Source: a virus
Length of the DNA: 27,999 nt
Virus record (IMG/VR): IMGVR_UViG_3300036829_000014
Coordinates: 1 to 27,999 of that record
Reading direction: 5' to 3' (one strand)
The position numbers and the translations under genes are program-made. Shown piece by piece: positions 12,101-19,631 of the stretch. Each line of letters opens with the position of its first letter. Within the stretch, counting starts at the first letter, position 1. A model generated the notes under the pieces. It was not told the origin of the DNA, did no database searches, and saw only the letters and a list, made by a program, of their open reading frames with translations.

Positions 12101-14854
12101 CATACCCTTAGGCATGAGTCTCATAGCGAGGCCAATAGCTACGATAGCCCCTGCAACTCCCGCCAGGCCCTTTCCAATGGTGGCCCACTGCATGGTTCCG
12201 AAGGCTTTGACGCTCTTCGACAGTAGGAGGAGAGCTCCAGCCACAATGGCCAAACCCGCACCCATCTGAATCATTCCGGCAGGGAACAATCGAGACGCAG
12301 TACCTATGCCCGCGAGGGCTGCGGCAACTGCGCCCAAACCTTTACCAAGCGTAGCCATATCCATGCTTCCGAACTGGCGAACGGCCAGCGCGAGAATATT
12401 CAGAGCCACGCCAATGGCTGAAATACCCACACCCGCTCGTATGAGACCCGCGGAGTTACGTCCGAGAGGCCCAGCCGATACGGATATACCGGCAAGAATC
12501 GCACCTATTCCGGTAAGACCCTTGGCAAGCTGGTTCCAGTTCAACCTGGATAAACCCAGCACGGCCAACGTGAGCAAATCGATAGCCCCAGCTAATAGGA
12601 CCATGCTGGCGGCAATAACTGGGAGCTTGATGAACCCACCAGATTTGCCTACCTTGTCCAGAATGGCCATTGCGCCTAGGAGCTGGCCGAACATGATCGT
12701 CAGGGAACCCAAAGCACTGTTTAGCTTCTGTGGGTTTACCAGAGAAAGCGCAACAGCGGAGGCAGCGATAAGAGCGATAGCTATCGCGATATTCTTTAGT
12801 GCCTCGGACTTCAGCTTCTTCTGCATGGCGTCGAGATTGCCGGTTAGACCCTTCATAACGCCGCCAATGCCGCTGAACGTTTCGCCCACACCCTTAAACG
12901 CTGAGCCAAGGCCTTCGGTGAACGTTCCACCGAACAATCCTTTGACCAGGGCATCTCCCAGACCACCGTCCTTGAGACGCTTGATCATCACGGCGATACC
13001 GGCGGTGAAAGCTACGCCAAGCGCGGCAAATATAGAGCTGAAATCGATACTCTGTAGACTTCCGGCAATTGCCTGCCCCAGAGCAGTGAACGCTTGCGCA
13101 ATACCGCTGATAATCGGGTGAATTATCCCGTTACTCTTCTTTACCTGACCGGTAAGAGTGGCATAAGCCTGCGACACGCCATTCAGAATGGCTTGAAGAG
13201 GATGTAGACCTTGGGTAGAATTCGATACGGCGCCAGTAAGTTGCTCGAGAGCATGGATCGGCGCGAGAATAATCGTACCCAGAAGATTGAAGAAATTGTG
13301 GAGAAGATTCCCCTTCTTGAGAGTCTCGTCGACTTTGACCAAGAAATCGCCGATGGTTCCTGTGAAATCGAGAAATCCCCCGGAGCCTTTTCCGACTGCG
13401 CCAAACAACATGCCGAAGACATGAAATATGCCGCTGACGATTTGCTTGCCAATGTCTAGAACCGCAAACAATCCCCGAAAAGTCCGCCGGAGGTTTTCCA
13501 CGGTTTGTGGACTTGGCTTGAGAGTCTTGGTAAACTCCTCGAACCGCTTGGTCGCATCCGCCAGGCCCTTAGCTGTCTGAGCAGGGAAAATATCGCGGAA
13601 CGCGGCCTTGATCGGTGCCATGACAGCACCAAGTGCACGGAAGGCATTGTGCAAACCGCTGATAAGTGCCGTTCGACCACCCAGCTTGGCCCAACCCTCG
13701 AGAAGCTTATTCAGATTGTAGATCGGGATGGTTAGAGCATTTTCTGCCGTGGTGTGAATCGCACTGAACAGATGCGTTGCATCGCCCAAGTTGCCAAATA
13801 TAGTCTTGAAGATGGAACCCCAAGCAGTGGCAACTTCCTCCTTCAGCGCTTGCTGGAGCTGAGTGAAGGTCTTAATGTTCGTGGCCGCATGTTGAGCAAC
13901 TTGGCCCTGAGCTTGAATAGCCTTGATCTGAGCATCAGTGAAGCCCTGAGCCTTAAGCTGGGCCTTCGTCATGTCCCCAGTGAATTGCTTCAAGGTGTTC
14001 GTGAGAACATCAGAGGTGAGCCACGACTTCACACCAGGCTTGGTCTGCAGAGCCTGTCTGAAAGATTCGCCGTTGATCTGGAGCTGCTTCATCGGGCCGA
14101 CAAGCTTCACCGACCCGTCCTTCAGAGTACCCATGGCCTGCGCGGTGTTGGCGAGGGCCTTCTGGAAGACCTTACCACCTATACCCGCGTTGACCACGGA
14201 ATTCCAGTCCTGCAGGTGGACTTGACCAGCTGCGATCGCCTGAGAAAGCTGATACATTGCTGAAGAAGCCTGCTCAGATGTAGAACCCGACAGTGCTGCC
14301 AGGTTCGCGATACCCTTGATCGATGCAGTCGAGGTCTTCAGATCGACACCGGCGGCCGTGAAGGTACCGATGTTCCTAGCCATCTCAGAGAAGTTGTACA
14401 CCGTCTTGTTGGCGTACGTCTGCAACTCAGCGAGCGAGGCATTGACTTGATCAATGCCCTTCTTGCCTTTCAGACCAGTGTTTGCCAGAATCGTCTGGAC
14501 CGCATTTATCTGAGTCTCGTAGTTGTGAAAACCGGCAACAACTGGATCAATCGTAAGAGATTTGATCATGCGTGTGCCCGCTGCTACCGCCGATGACGCC
14601 AAGTTAGCGAACACCGCGATACCAGCAAGCCTCAACGCACCAAGACGGTTCTTGATTTGATCGACAGAATTTCCGAGACGTGAAAGGTTAAGGCCTTGTG
14701 CTGCTCGACCCACATCTTCCAAACCTTTACCCGCGTTTGGGAAGTGAAGAGTAGCCTTCAGACGCTCAATAGCGCTGATTGACTTGTTGACGCCCTGCTC
14801 GAACTTCGATGCCTCGAAGCTCATTGCTACAACTTTGTCATCAATAGTTGCCAC
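9128..14854 (-). CDS. Tape measure protein
   Basis: The product is 1908 aa with a GTG start sharing one base with the preceding stop (TAGTG). It sets tail length and is threaded through the tube. Residues 1-340 are the conserved helical N-terminal tape measure region (VAMSFEASKFEQGVNKSISA, QINAVQTILANTGLKGKKG, WNSVVNAGIGGKVFQKAL). Residues about 770-1050 hold four to five hydrophobic units of about 57 residues beginning near AKGL or GKGL. Residues 1089-1330 are eleven tandem 22-residue repeats. A charged coiled coil lies near 1470-1560. A module containing SPS-VF-EIG occurs twice, near 1385 and 1765. No lysozyme or peptidase domain is seen. At 0.15 nm per residue the predicted tail is about 0.29 um. 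Confidence 0.97.
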   Translation of the reverse strand: MATIDDKVVAMSFEASKFEQGVNKSISAIERLKATLHFPNAGKGLEDVGRAAQGLNLSRLGNSVDQIKNRLGALRLAGIAVFANLASSAVAAGTRMIKSLTIDPVVAGFHNYETQINAVQTILANTGLKGKKGIDQVNASLAELQTYANKTVYNFSEMARNIGTFTAAGVDLKTSTASIKGIANLAALSGSTSEQASSAMYQLSQAIAAGQVHLQDWNSVVNAGIGGKVFQKALANTAQAMGTLKDGSVKLVGPMKQLQINGESFRQALQTKPGVKSWLTSDVLTNTLKQFTGDMTKAQLKAQGFTDAQIKAIQAQGQVAQHAATNIKTFTQLQQALKEEVATAWGSIFKTIFGNLGDATHLFSAIHTTAENALTIPIYNLNKLLEGWAKLGGRTALISGLHNAFRALGAVMAPIKAAFRDIFPAQTAKGLADATKRFEEFTKTLKPSPQTVENLRRTFRGLFAVLDIGKQIVSGIFHVFGMLFGAVGKGSGGFLDFTGTIGDFLVKVDETLKKGNLLHNFFNLLGTIILAPIHALEQLTGAVSNSTQGLHPLQAILNGVSQAYATLTGQVKKSNGIIHPIISGIAQAFTALGQAIAGSLQSIDFSSIFAALGVAFTAGIAVMIKRLKDGGLGDALVKGLFGGTFTEGLGSAFKGVGETFSGIGGVMKGLTGNLDAMQKKLKSEALKNIAIAIALIAASAVALSLVNPQKLNSALGSLTIMFGQLLGAMAILDKVGKSGGFIKLPVIAASMVLLAGAIDLLTLAVLGLSRLNWNQLAKGLTGIGAILAGISVSAGPLGRNSAGLIRAGVGISAIGVALNILALAVRQFGSMDMATLGKGLGAVAAALAGIGTASRLFPAGMIQMGAGLAIVAGALLLLSKSVKAFGTMQWATIGKGLAGVAGAIVAIGLAMRLMPKGMVAQAVALGIVALAIGKIADAISKFGGMSVGSLVKGIGGLAIALGILAIALAAMEGSLPGAAALVVAAGAIAILAPALKTIGDMSVGELIKSMIGLAAAMALLGAAGILLAPITPALLALGAAMVLIGGGFALVGAGVALVGIGLSAIAVSAPVSIGILIKALETFLEAIPKVAESFVNALLSIVQKLAETAPQFVAAIVKIVSALVNAIPPLAPKLGEAFLALVTVALHVLVQAFPKIVAAGAQMLIQLLKGISQHIVQVTNMAVQIVTRFLGAIANNIPKIMAAGLNVVLKFVQGIANNITRVVTVAADIIAKFVTAIGSNASKLVRAGADALAKFLNAIAAGETKVIRAGTNLIVHFITGIGNAGARIVAAASSAMGKFINAMATASLRLVDTGARAVIRFLNGVASAIRKYEPQLVAAGVNIGKAIVQGMISGLGSLAGSLFNKVKSLANGIPGFAKKALGIHSPSSVFHEIGENVVLGFAAGLSSSKAVRALTDTVRGMLDIFDTVWQLRIAKMGPDNIRLLFGLGNDISTSFYNGLLSGFPQDTPDPITQAFSDIVKQIAGNQDDLEKSIQDETKSIKQSNSDIKQDWEALNQARKKKDKSAERSANQSKKQHQDEKAAAIDAKNANEALLGILRQTSGFILTDPSIKKWTADLAGQRALVEQLNNDLTTQTQKLDDLKSKRDSLFQQTFDKLSALPGIVSQDANGNPIDPVTQVNNYVTSLSNADDVVGVFTNTMDQLQNLGLNADTYQQLLDIGPAAQSFADALVKLGPSGIAGINAADNDLRNAAQVMAQHGSDEMYATGISIAEGLVKGINDSISTAVKTAEALATSIVKAIKKKLKIKSPSEVFAEIGTFMNQGLARGLVDSSDHVATAVSSVADTAISAMHDALSGIDPNPTITPVLDLTQIQSGADSVNSIFAGLNPAVSSLHANAISPQVASNIVGGTPDSVIKFEQNNYSPESLSAIEIYRQTRNQLAQAKPVFAP
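10865..11590 (-). repeat. Eleven 66-bp units encoding 22-residue repeats in the tape measure
   Basis: The segment divides into eleven consecutive units of exactly 22 residues with no insertion. Typical units are KIMAAGLNVVLKFVQGIANN(IT), KLVRAGADALAKFLNAIAAG(ET) and KVIRAGTNLIVHFITGIGNA(GA). The shared pattern is a basic or Gln first residue, two hydrophobics, often Ala-Gly at positions 5-6, a hydrophobic helix face and a small or polar end. The units differ at the DNA level, so the repeat is old rather than a recent slippage product. Confidence 0.85.
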
Positions 14855-15234
14855 TAGACCTTAGTCACCTCCTTCCACGCCTCGTTTGCCATCTCGTCAA
14901 ATATAGGTCGAATTGCGGGCATGATATAGTCACGCCCAGCCACATAGCCGCCCGTTCCAGTCCCGTGTCCGTATTGGATCAGGATTGCGATCGGGCGACC
15001 TTCGACAACGTGGCTGTTATGCCAGCGAATCGAGAAATATCCCTTTCGCTGAGTGATCGTGTAGCTCCAGGCACCAGCGGTTTCGCCTGAATCAACTGGT
15101 GTAGCGTTGGACAGCGCATTTACGCCACGTTCGCCGTACTTACTCAGAACTTGAAACGCCTGAAGGCGGCTTAGCTTGGACAAATATCGTTCAGTGTTCT
15201 TGAACGATCCCTTCTGAGTAAAGGAGATAGACAT
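14854..15234 (-). CDS. HK97 gp10-like neck/tail-completion protein
   Basis: The product is 126 aa with start MSISFTQKGSFKNTERYLSK. The helical N-terminus (LQAFQVLSKYGERGVNALSN), then ATPVDSGETAGAWSYTIT, a beta stretch (FSIRWHNSH) and IAILIQYGHGTGTGGYVAGR followed by DYIMPAI are the hallmarks of the HK97 gp10-like family. These proteins act at the head-tail joint or in tail completion. Members normally lie between capsid and tail-tube genes. Here the gene is moved to just before the tape measure, after the second tail tube and the fibre. The identity call is firm; the exact role in the particle is less certain because of the position. Confidence 0.85.
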   Translation of the reverse strand: MSISFTQKGSFKNTERYLSKLSRLQAFQVLSKYGERGVNALSNATPVDSGETAGAWSYTITQRKGYFSIRWHNSHVVEGRPIAILIQYGHGTGTGGYVAGRDYIMPAIRPIFDEMANEAWKEVTKV

Positions 15235-15237
15235 AAT

Positions 15238-16719
15238 TTACAATGATTGGTAGAAGCTAACACCCGCTAAATCAGCCCAGGTTAAACTGCCCGATTGCAA
15301 TTGCACATCTCCTGTACCCAATACCGAAAGAATACCAATGCCCGAGTTTGTCGCGATAGGAAGATTGATATTGTTTCCAACAACATTACCTCCGCTTGGA
15401 CGATAACCAGGAGGTAGTGTAAATATTGTCTGATTTAAAGCTGGACCAGTAATAAGGCCTCGCATGAAAACACGTTTACGATCCTTGTAGAACTGTGCAG
15501 GAGTACGAGCAATGTCATAATTTACCCAACTATTCTGAAATGCCGGTTCTCCAGAACCTCCTACAATATGAAAAGACTCAACAGCAAGATCATCTGTCTG
15601 TATAAGATCTGTTTTAAACGCAGCAGGACCATACGAACCAAGTAGCCGTTTGACTGTGCGTGCTCCGCCTGCTGGAGTAATAGCGCACATGAGATCATGT
15701 CTCTCTGGCTGAATTTGGTCAATTTCAAACGAATCGATCCAACTCACTCTGCTGTCTGAGTTGTTGTAACCCATAAACATAGTAGGATACAACATCTTAC
15801 CGGCACCATAAAGAGTTGCATTGGTACCCGATAGCGTTCGAGTATCAGTAAATATCTGAGCACCCGCTGCATTGAAGACTTTGGTCGTGATGTTGTTTCC
15901 AGAACGAGTCAATTCTACCGTATACCAGTTGCCAAAAGAAGCAACAGGGCCGCCAATATCAATGTCTCCGGATCCACTACCAAATCTAAGGACAAGGTGA
16001 CCATTGTTGCCAAACTCTGCCCTCATGATATGAGTTTGATCGGCTAAAGTAGTCGAGAAACCCGGAGCAAAATCAGTTTCGAAATTGGGATTAAGTGGTA
16101 TCTGGCCTCTAACACGAACACGAGATTGATCATCTACTTGGCCTGCTGAAACATAAGCATAATTGGCTCCGCCGCTACCATTACTTGAAAGATACCCCCC
16201 AGCATTCCAAGCAGCTGCTACACTTGAAAGCTGTACATAAGAAGAACGCGTGTCAGTAACAAAATCATCAAAGAAAGTTTGTGTAAGACCAGCCGCGGTC
16301 TTCAAACCATAAAGCTCAACAAGATCTGTGCCCGCAGGAGATTCCCAAGCTATTTTATCAGGAACATCAGCCGAGAGAGCAGCTATAGCCGCTTTTACCT
16401 GAGCATCTGTATATCCTGGTACACTAACATTGGTTCGAGCATTCGGTGCATCATCTGCAGCAACGACACCCGCACCAACGAAGTTCAGGTTTGGACGAAT
16501 AGTAACTGCTGTACCCTCGTCTTGAATTCCTGGGTTTGTTCCCGGAGTTCCAGGAGCTCCTGGTGCTCCGTCTGAACCTTTCACAACACCAGCATCGATT
16601 GTTGATCCGTCCTGCTGGGTAAGGATCAGATGACCCGAACCATCGACAGCGGCACCAACAATCATGTCGTTGGCAATTGCATTCATTGCATCAGCCGTTA
16701 GGCCGGTAACTGTAGTCAT
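15238..16719 (-). CDS. Tail fibre / minor tail protein with collagen-like and lectin-like parts
   Basis: The product is 493 aa, with a clear AGGAGG site before MTTVTGLTADAMNAIANDMI. The N-terminus (about 1-47) is a phage-attachment-type strand region (LILTQQDGSTIDAGVVKG). Residues 48-64 are collagen-like triplets (GSDGAPGAPGTPGTNPG). The middle resembles a concanavalin/laminin-G-like beta sandwich (SFGNWYTVELTRSGNNITTK, FNAAGAQIF). The C-terminus (MRGLITGPALNQTIFTLPPG, YRPSGG, ending FYQSL) matches C-terminal heads of phage fibres. It probably trimerises and binds the host surface. Its position between tail-tube paralogue 2 and the tape measure is unusual for a receptor-binding protein. Base composition looks more AT-rich by eye than in its neighbours; I did not measure it. 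Confidence 0.8.
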   Translation of the reverse strand: MTTVTGLTADAMNAIANDMIVGAAVDGSGHLILTQQDGSTIDAGVVKGSDGAPGAPGTPGTNPGIQDEGTAVTIRPNLNFVGAGVVAADDAPNARTNVSVPGYTDAQVKAAIAALSADVPDKIAWESPAGTDLVELYGLKTAAGLTQTFFDDFVTDTRSSYVQLSSVAAAWNAGGYLSSNGSGGANYAYVSAGQVDDQSRVRVRGQIPLNPNFETDFAPGFSTTLADQTHIMRAEFGNNGHLVLRFGSGSGDIDIGGPVASFGNWYTVELTRSGNNITTKVFNAAGAQIFTDTRTLSGTNATLYGAGKMLYPTMFMGYNNSDSRVSWIDSFEIDQIQPERHDLMCAITPAGGARTVKRLLGSYGPAAFKTDLIQTDDLAVESFHIVGGSGEPAFQNSWVNYDIARTPAQFYKDRKRVFMRGLITGPALNQTIFTLPPGYRPSGGNVVGNNINLPIATNSGIGILSVLGTGDVQLQSGSLTWADLAGVSFYQSL

Positions 16720-16733
16720 ACTAGCCTCCTGGC

Positions 16734-17528
16734 CTATACGTCTGTTGATGAAATGGTGTAAGTATCCGGATCGATGTACGTAGCATCAGCACCATCAATC
16801 ACGAACTCCGCACTACTTGCCATGGAAATATAAGTACCACTCAAATCGGTAGCGGTCCACGTTCCGTCCCCGTTATCCGTTATGACAAGATCATCATATG
16901 GTGCCAAGAAGGTAAACAACCCAGTTACTGTTGGAAAATATGGATCACTTGTCGAGGTGCCATAAAGAGCGGCCTCTATCGTATCGATGAGGCCTACCGG
17001 AGATCGAGTTGAATCAAACGAGTAATGAACCGTAGGTCTAATTCCGTCTATCTTTGGAGGAGTACCAGTCAGCGCCCATACAAACTCATTCAACGATGCC
17101 GAATTGTCAATCGTGGCAAACGTATACGTATCGGCAAGTGCACGAAGATTGTAAAGAAGATGGATTTTATACCCATGAACATCACCATCGACATCGTTAC
17201 CAATCATCGTCCTGTATGATAAGTTAAAACTTTGAGGTGGCTGCTCATAGAAAGACATTCCGGCCTTGAAGTCGATTCCCAGAACTTTTTCGAATTCTTC
17301 TGGATAAGTGTAGGCCTTGAGCTTTCCTACGAACTCTCCAGGATTTGCTCGCTCCAAGAACTTTACGCCGTCCATGTAATACGGCTTTACGTCTCCATCG
17401 GATCCTTGGTCTACAGAGGTAAGGCCGTTCCACGGAACGACGACGCCATCGTTGAGATACAGAACTCCTCGATCGACGCCCGTTTGATACTTGCGATCGC
17501 CCACCTTGTCCCACTCGAGAACTGTCAT
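16734..17528 (-). CDS. Tail tube protein, paralogue 2
   Basis: The product is 264 aa after a strong GAAAGGAGGTGGC site. It is clearly homologous to the gene at 18110-18991: both share VGDRKYQTGVDRGVLYL / VGDRTYETGVDRGVLYL, WNGLTSV / WNGLTTV, YPEEF, and LSYRTMIGNDVDG / LSYRTLLGNDVEG followed by GYKIHLLY / GYKLHLIY. These are the core strands of a siphovirus major tail tube fold. The last 60 residues differ from paralogue 1 and look like a small beta domain (DGTWTATDLSGTYISMASSA, ending DTYTISST). It is separated from paralogue 1 by a chaperone-like gene and followed by the fibre gene. It may form part of the tube, a tube-end ring, or a platform for the fibre. Confidence 0.88.
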   Translation of the reverse strand: MTVLEWDKVGDRKYQTGVDRGVLYLNDGVVVPWNGLTSVDQGSDGDVKPYYMDGVKFLERANPGEFVGKLKAYTYPEEFEKVLGIDFKAGMSFYEQPPQSFNLSYRTMIGNDVDGDVHGYKIHLLYNLRALADTYTFATIDNSASLNEFVWALTGTPPKIDGIRPTVHYSFDSTRSPVGLIDTIEAALYGTSTSDPYFPTVTGLFTFLAPYDDLVITDNGDGTWTATDLSGTYISMASSAEFVIDGADATYIDPDTYTISSTDV

Positions 17529-17540
17529 GCCACCTCCTTT

Positions 17541-18083
17541 CTATCCCGTAGTTCCTAGTTGCTTTCTGCGCTGAGCATTAAGTTCTCGATTGCGTTGTGC
17601 AACCTCGTTCCTGCTCATCTTCTCAGGCTTGGCCTGCTTGACGTTACAAATTCGGATCAAAGTGAAAAGTTTATTAAGATGCCAGTACTGACACTCAAAC
17701 GGGATGTTGAATACAATCATCCAGTAATAGATCAGCTCTGCCGTAATAACTTCTCGACTTCTAGGCGCCGAAGGTTGGTCGCTGAACCATGTTGCAGTCA
17801 TCTTGGCGTCAAGGTAGTCGTTGATCTGATTGAAGTTCTCTTCGCTGAGTTTGTGGAGAATTCCCTCTGGAACTTCTTCTGTCAACAACATCGTTTCGAC
17901 GTAGCTGATGACTTCTTCCGTTGTCTTCTCATCCCTGCCTAAGAAAGGCTTCTCGTATTTCGACTCCCATTTTGAAAGAGAGACTAGAGAATGCTCTAGC
18001 TCCAGAGTCACGTCGCCCACAGTGACGAATTCTGAGGTGTTTTCGTCGAAGTGTTCGTCGCCTGGCACTATTAAAGTGAGCAT
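17541..18083 (-). CDS. Tail assembly chaperone
   Basis: The product is 180 aa, with GAAAGGAG before the ATG. Position after a tail tube gene, size, and an alpha-helical body with SLVSLSKWESKYEKPFLG, YVETMLLTEEVPEGILHKLS and a charged, basic C-terminus (EKMSRNEVAQRNRELNAQRR) are typical of actinophage tail assembly chaperones that coat the tape measure before tube assembly. Classical pairs make a second product by ribosomal frameshifting into a downstream frame. I find no such extension because paralogue 2 of the tail tube follows 12 bases later. The short product alone seems to be made. A second chaperone-like gene lies far downstream at 3766-4335. Confidence 0.82.
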   Translation of the reverse strand: MLTLIVPGDEHFDENTSEFVTVGDVTLELEHSLVSLSKWESKYEKPFLGRDEKTTEEVISYVETMLLTEEVPEGILHKLSEENFNQINDYLDAKMTATWFSDQPSAPRSREVITAELIYYWMIVFNIPFECQYWHLNKLFTLIRICNVKQAKPEKMSRNEVAQRNRELNAQRRKQLGTTG

Positions 18084-18109
18084 CCCCTAGTCTCCTTTCA
18101 TTATTTGAC

Positions 18110-18991
18110 TTAGTAGTCGAAGCTCCAATCGGTATCACCCTGCAGAGAGTGACCTGGGGTCGGAACCGCGTCCACATCTGCTGTCTCTCCAACAGCAAGC
18201 GCTGGCTGCGCACCCGGCGCTGCGTCGTTGCCGTTGACTCGCCACTGAACACCGGCGACTGCCGGAAGCGTGACGACATGTGTTGTCGCATTGTACGTCG
18301 GCTGATTGGCGTAAACGCCCAGGTCAACCTCGACAACTGTGCCACTGAACAGCGCGATGACCTCATCCGGAAGCGGAAGTCGTGCATCACCAGCACCCGA
18401 TCCCCAAAGGAGATCTTGTAAGCTGGCAAGCGCAGTCGCATCCACCTTGGACGAGTCGACCACGATGAGCGAAGTCGGCTTGAGAGCGGCAACCGCGACC
18501 GGAGTCGTGGTGACGTCCCAGCTGAAGTCGATCGCCGCAGGCGAATCGTTGACTGTGGCGTAAGCCTTCTCTGCCGGTGCCGCCTGGCAGCCGTAAATCA
18601 GATGCAGCTTGTAACCATAGTCGTTGCCCTCGACATCGTTTCCGAGAAGAGTGCGGTAGCTCAGCCCAAAGGCCTTACGATGCTGCTGACCGACGATCAA
18701 GCCGGGAGAAGGAACTGCGGTGCCGTCACACTCCGCAAACTCCTCCGGGTACGTGAACGCCGCGATTGTTGCCCCGAACTCTTCAGCAGCGATGAGGTTC
18801 AGGTACTTGATGTTGTCGGCCCACTGCGGGGTCGCCGCAGCGCCGGTGGGCTTCTCCGTTACGGTCGTGAGACCGTTCCAGGCAACACCGGTATCGTAGT
18901 TGCCACTCCCATCCGGCAAATACAGAACGCCGCGATCGACACCCGTCTCGTACGTACGGTCGCCAACCAGATCCCATTGAAGGGCTGTCAT
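18110..18991 (-). CDS. Major tail tube protein, paralogue 1
   Basis: The product is 293 aa, starting MTALQWDLVGDRTYETGVDR. The order of blocks (GVLYLPDG, GVAWNGLTTVTE, AAFTYPEEFAECDGTAV, HRKAFGLSYRTLLGNDVEGN, YGYKLHLIYG) fits major tail proteins of siphoviruses. The tube core covers about residues 1-215. The last 75 residues form a separate Ig-like beta domain ending GHSLQGDTDWSFDY, closely similar to the C-terminus of the capsid protein at 19632-21710. The gene follows the tail terminator, the usual place for the principal tube protein, so I favour this copy as the main tube subunit. The paralogue at 16734-17528 lacks this C-terminal domain. Confidence 0.92.
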   Translation of the reverse strand: MTALQWDLVGDRTYETGVDRGVLYLPDGSGNYDTGVAWNGLTTVTEKPTGAAATPQWADNIKYLNLIAAEEFGATIAAFTYPEEFAECDGTAVPSPGLIVGQQHRKAFGLSYRTLLGNDVEGNDYGYKLHLIYGCQAAPAEKAYATVNDSPAAIDFSWDVTTTPVAVAALKPTSLIVVDSSKVDATALASLQDLLWGSGAGDARLPLPDEVIALFSGTVVEVDLGVYANQPTYNATTHVVTLPAVAGVQWRVNGNDAAPGAQPALAVGETADVDAVPTPGHSLQGDTDWSFDY

Positions 18992-19003
18992 TTGTTTCCT
19001 TTC

Positions 19004-19303
19004 CTAAAAGTAAACTGTGTACACATCGTGGTTGAGATCATCGGATGCGAAGAATCGATTGAACAGACTCATAGGTAGTTCTGCAATTTTTAAGGGAATA
19101 TCACTATCGGGATTTTGGTCCATAACAGTGATCATGTATCGCTGAGTATGCCGATAAGGTTTATTATCGGAAAATTCGGTCTTTGCATAGTCCCGATGAT
19201 AGACAATACAGGGGTAAATCAGATTGACGTTAGCCGGAGGCTGAAAATACACATTTGGAGTAAACGTCTTCAGGATCTCGTGGAGCTCAAGCCGTGGGGC
19301 CAT
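19004..19303 (-). CDS. Tail terminator-like protein
   Basis: The product is 99 aa. I start at the ATG of MAPRLELHEILKTFTPNVYF because GGGGGGTG lies eight bases upstream. A GTG nine bases earlier would sit on that site. The sequence has a beta-rich core (PCIVYHRDYAKTEFSDNKPY, YMITVMDQNPDSDIP) and a C-terminal FFASDDLNHDVYTVYF strand, as in small tail-terminator / tail-completion proteins that close the head-proximal tail end. The position directly before the major tail tube gene supports this. It overlaps the preceding neck gene by 17 bases. Sequence motifs alone would not be decisive. Confidence 0.75.
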   Translation of the reverse strand: MAPRLELHEILKTFTPNVYFQPPANVNLIYPCIVYHRDYAKTEFSDNKPYRHTQRYMITVMDQNPDSDIPLKIAELPMSLFNRFFASDDLNHDVYTVYF

Positions 19304-19616
19304 TGTAAACACCCCCCAATCTGAGAATTAAGCGAGGACGCTGCACTTCGACAGTCGGAACTGTCCACAACGTCCCCGCCCATTCCACGTATCTAATGGC
19401 AAAGAAATGCTCATTCGCATATTCGTCAGCAACTATGCTGATCGAATTAGACACTGAGAGATCCTTGTTGAGGTGATCTCCTTGATCGAGTCGCCTCGTA
19501 TCCCGAATGATGTCTCCGAAATATGAATACTCAACAATATGATCCACCCAGACACCTGATCCGGGTGGTTCCTCTACTGTATCTCCATATCCGACACGAC
19601 CTGAGAACTTCGCCAT
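19287..19616 (-). CDS. Head-tail joining (head closure) protein
   Basis: The product is 109 aa, starting MAKFSGRVGYGDTVEEPPGS. The blocks WVDHIVEYSYFGDIIRDTRR, SVSNSISIVADEYANEHFFA and RYVEWAGTLWTVPTVEVQRP with RLILRLGGVYNG are conserved across a very common siphovirus family found between capsid and tail terminator genes; many annotations call it head closure or stopper. I recall it as DUF7253-like but cannot verify the number here. It is a compact beta-rich protein with no membrane segment. It overlaps the tail terminator gene, fitting coupled production of head-tail joint parts. Confidence 0.82.
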   Translation of the reverse strand: MAKFSGRVGYGDTVEEPPGSGVWVDHIVEYSYFGDIIRDTRRLDQGDHLNKDLSVSNSISIVADEYANEHFFAIRYVEWAGTLWTVPTVEVQRPRLILRLGGVYNGPTA

Positions 19617-19631
19617 TTAGAGTTACTCCAA

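Noticed and set aside
12306-13121. Long open frame of 271 codons on the plus strand inside the tape measure gene
   Set aside because: It is antisense to the Ala/Gly-rich part of the tape measure, is composed of Ala/Pro/Ser/Ile typical of such shadows, and has no ribosome binding site.
17541-18083. Programmed ribosomal frameshift giving a longer chaperone product
   Set aside because: No overlapping second chaperone frame is present; the next gene is an independent tail-tube paralogue with its own ribosome binding site.
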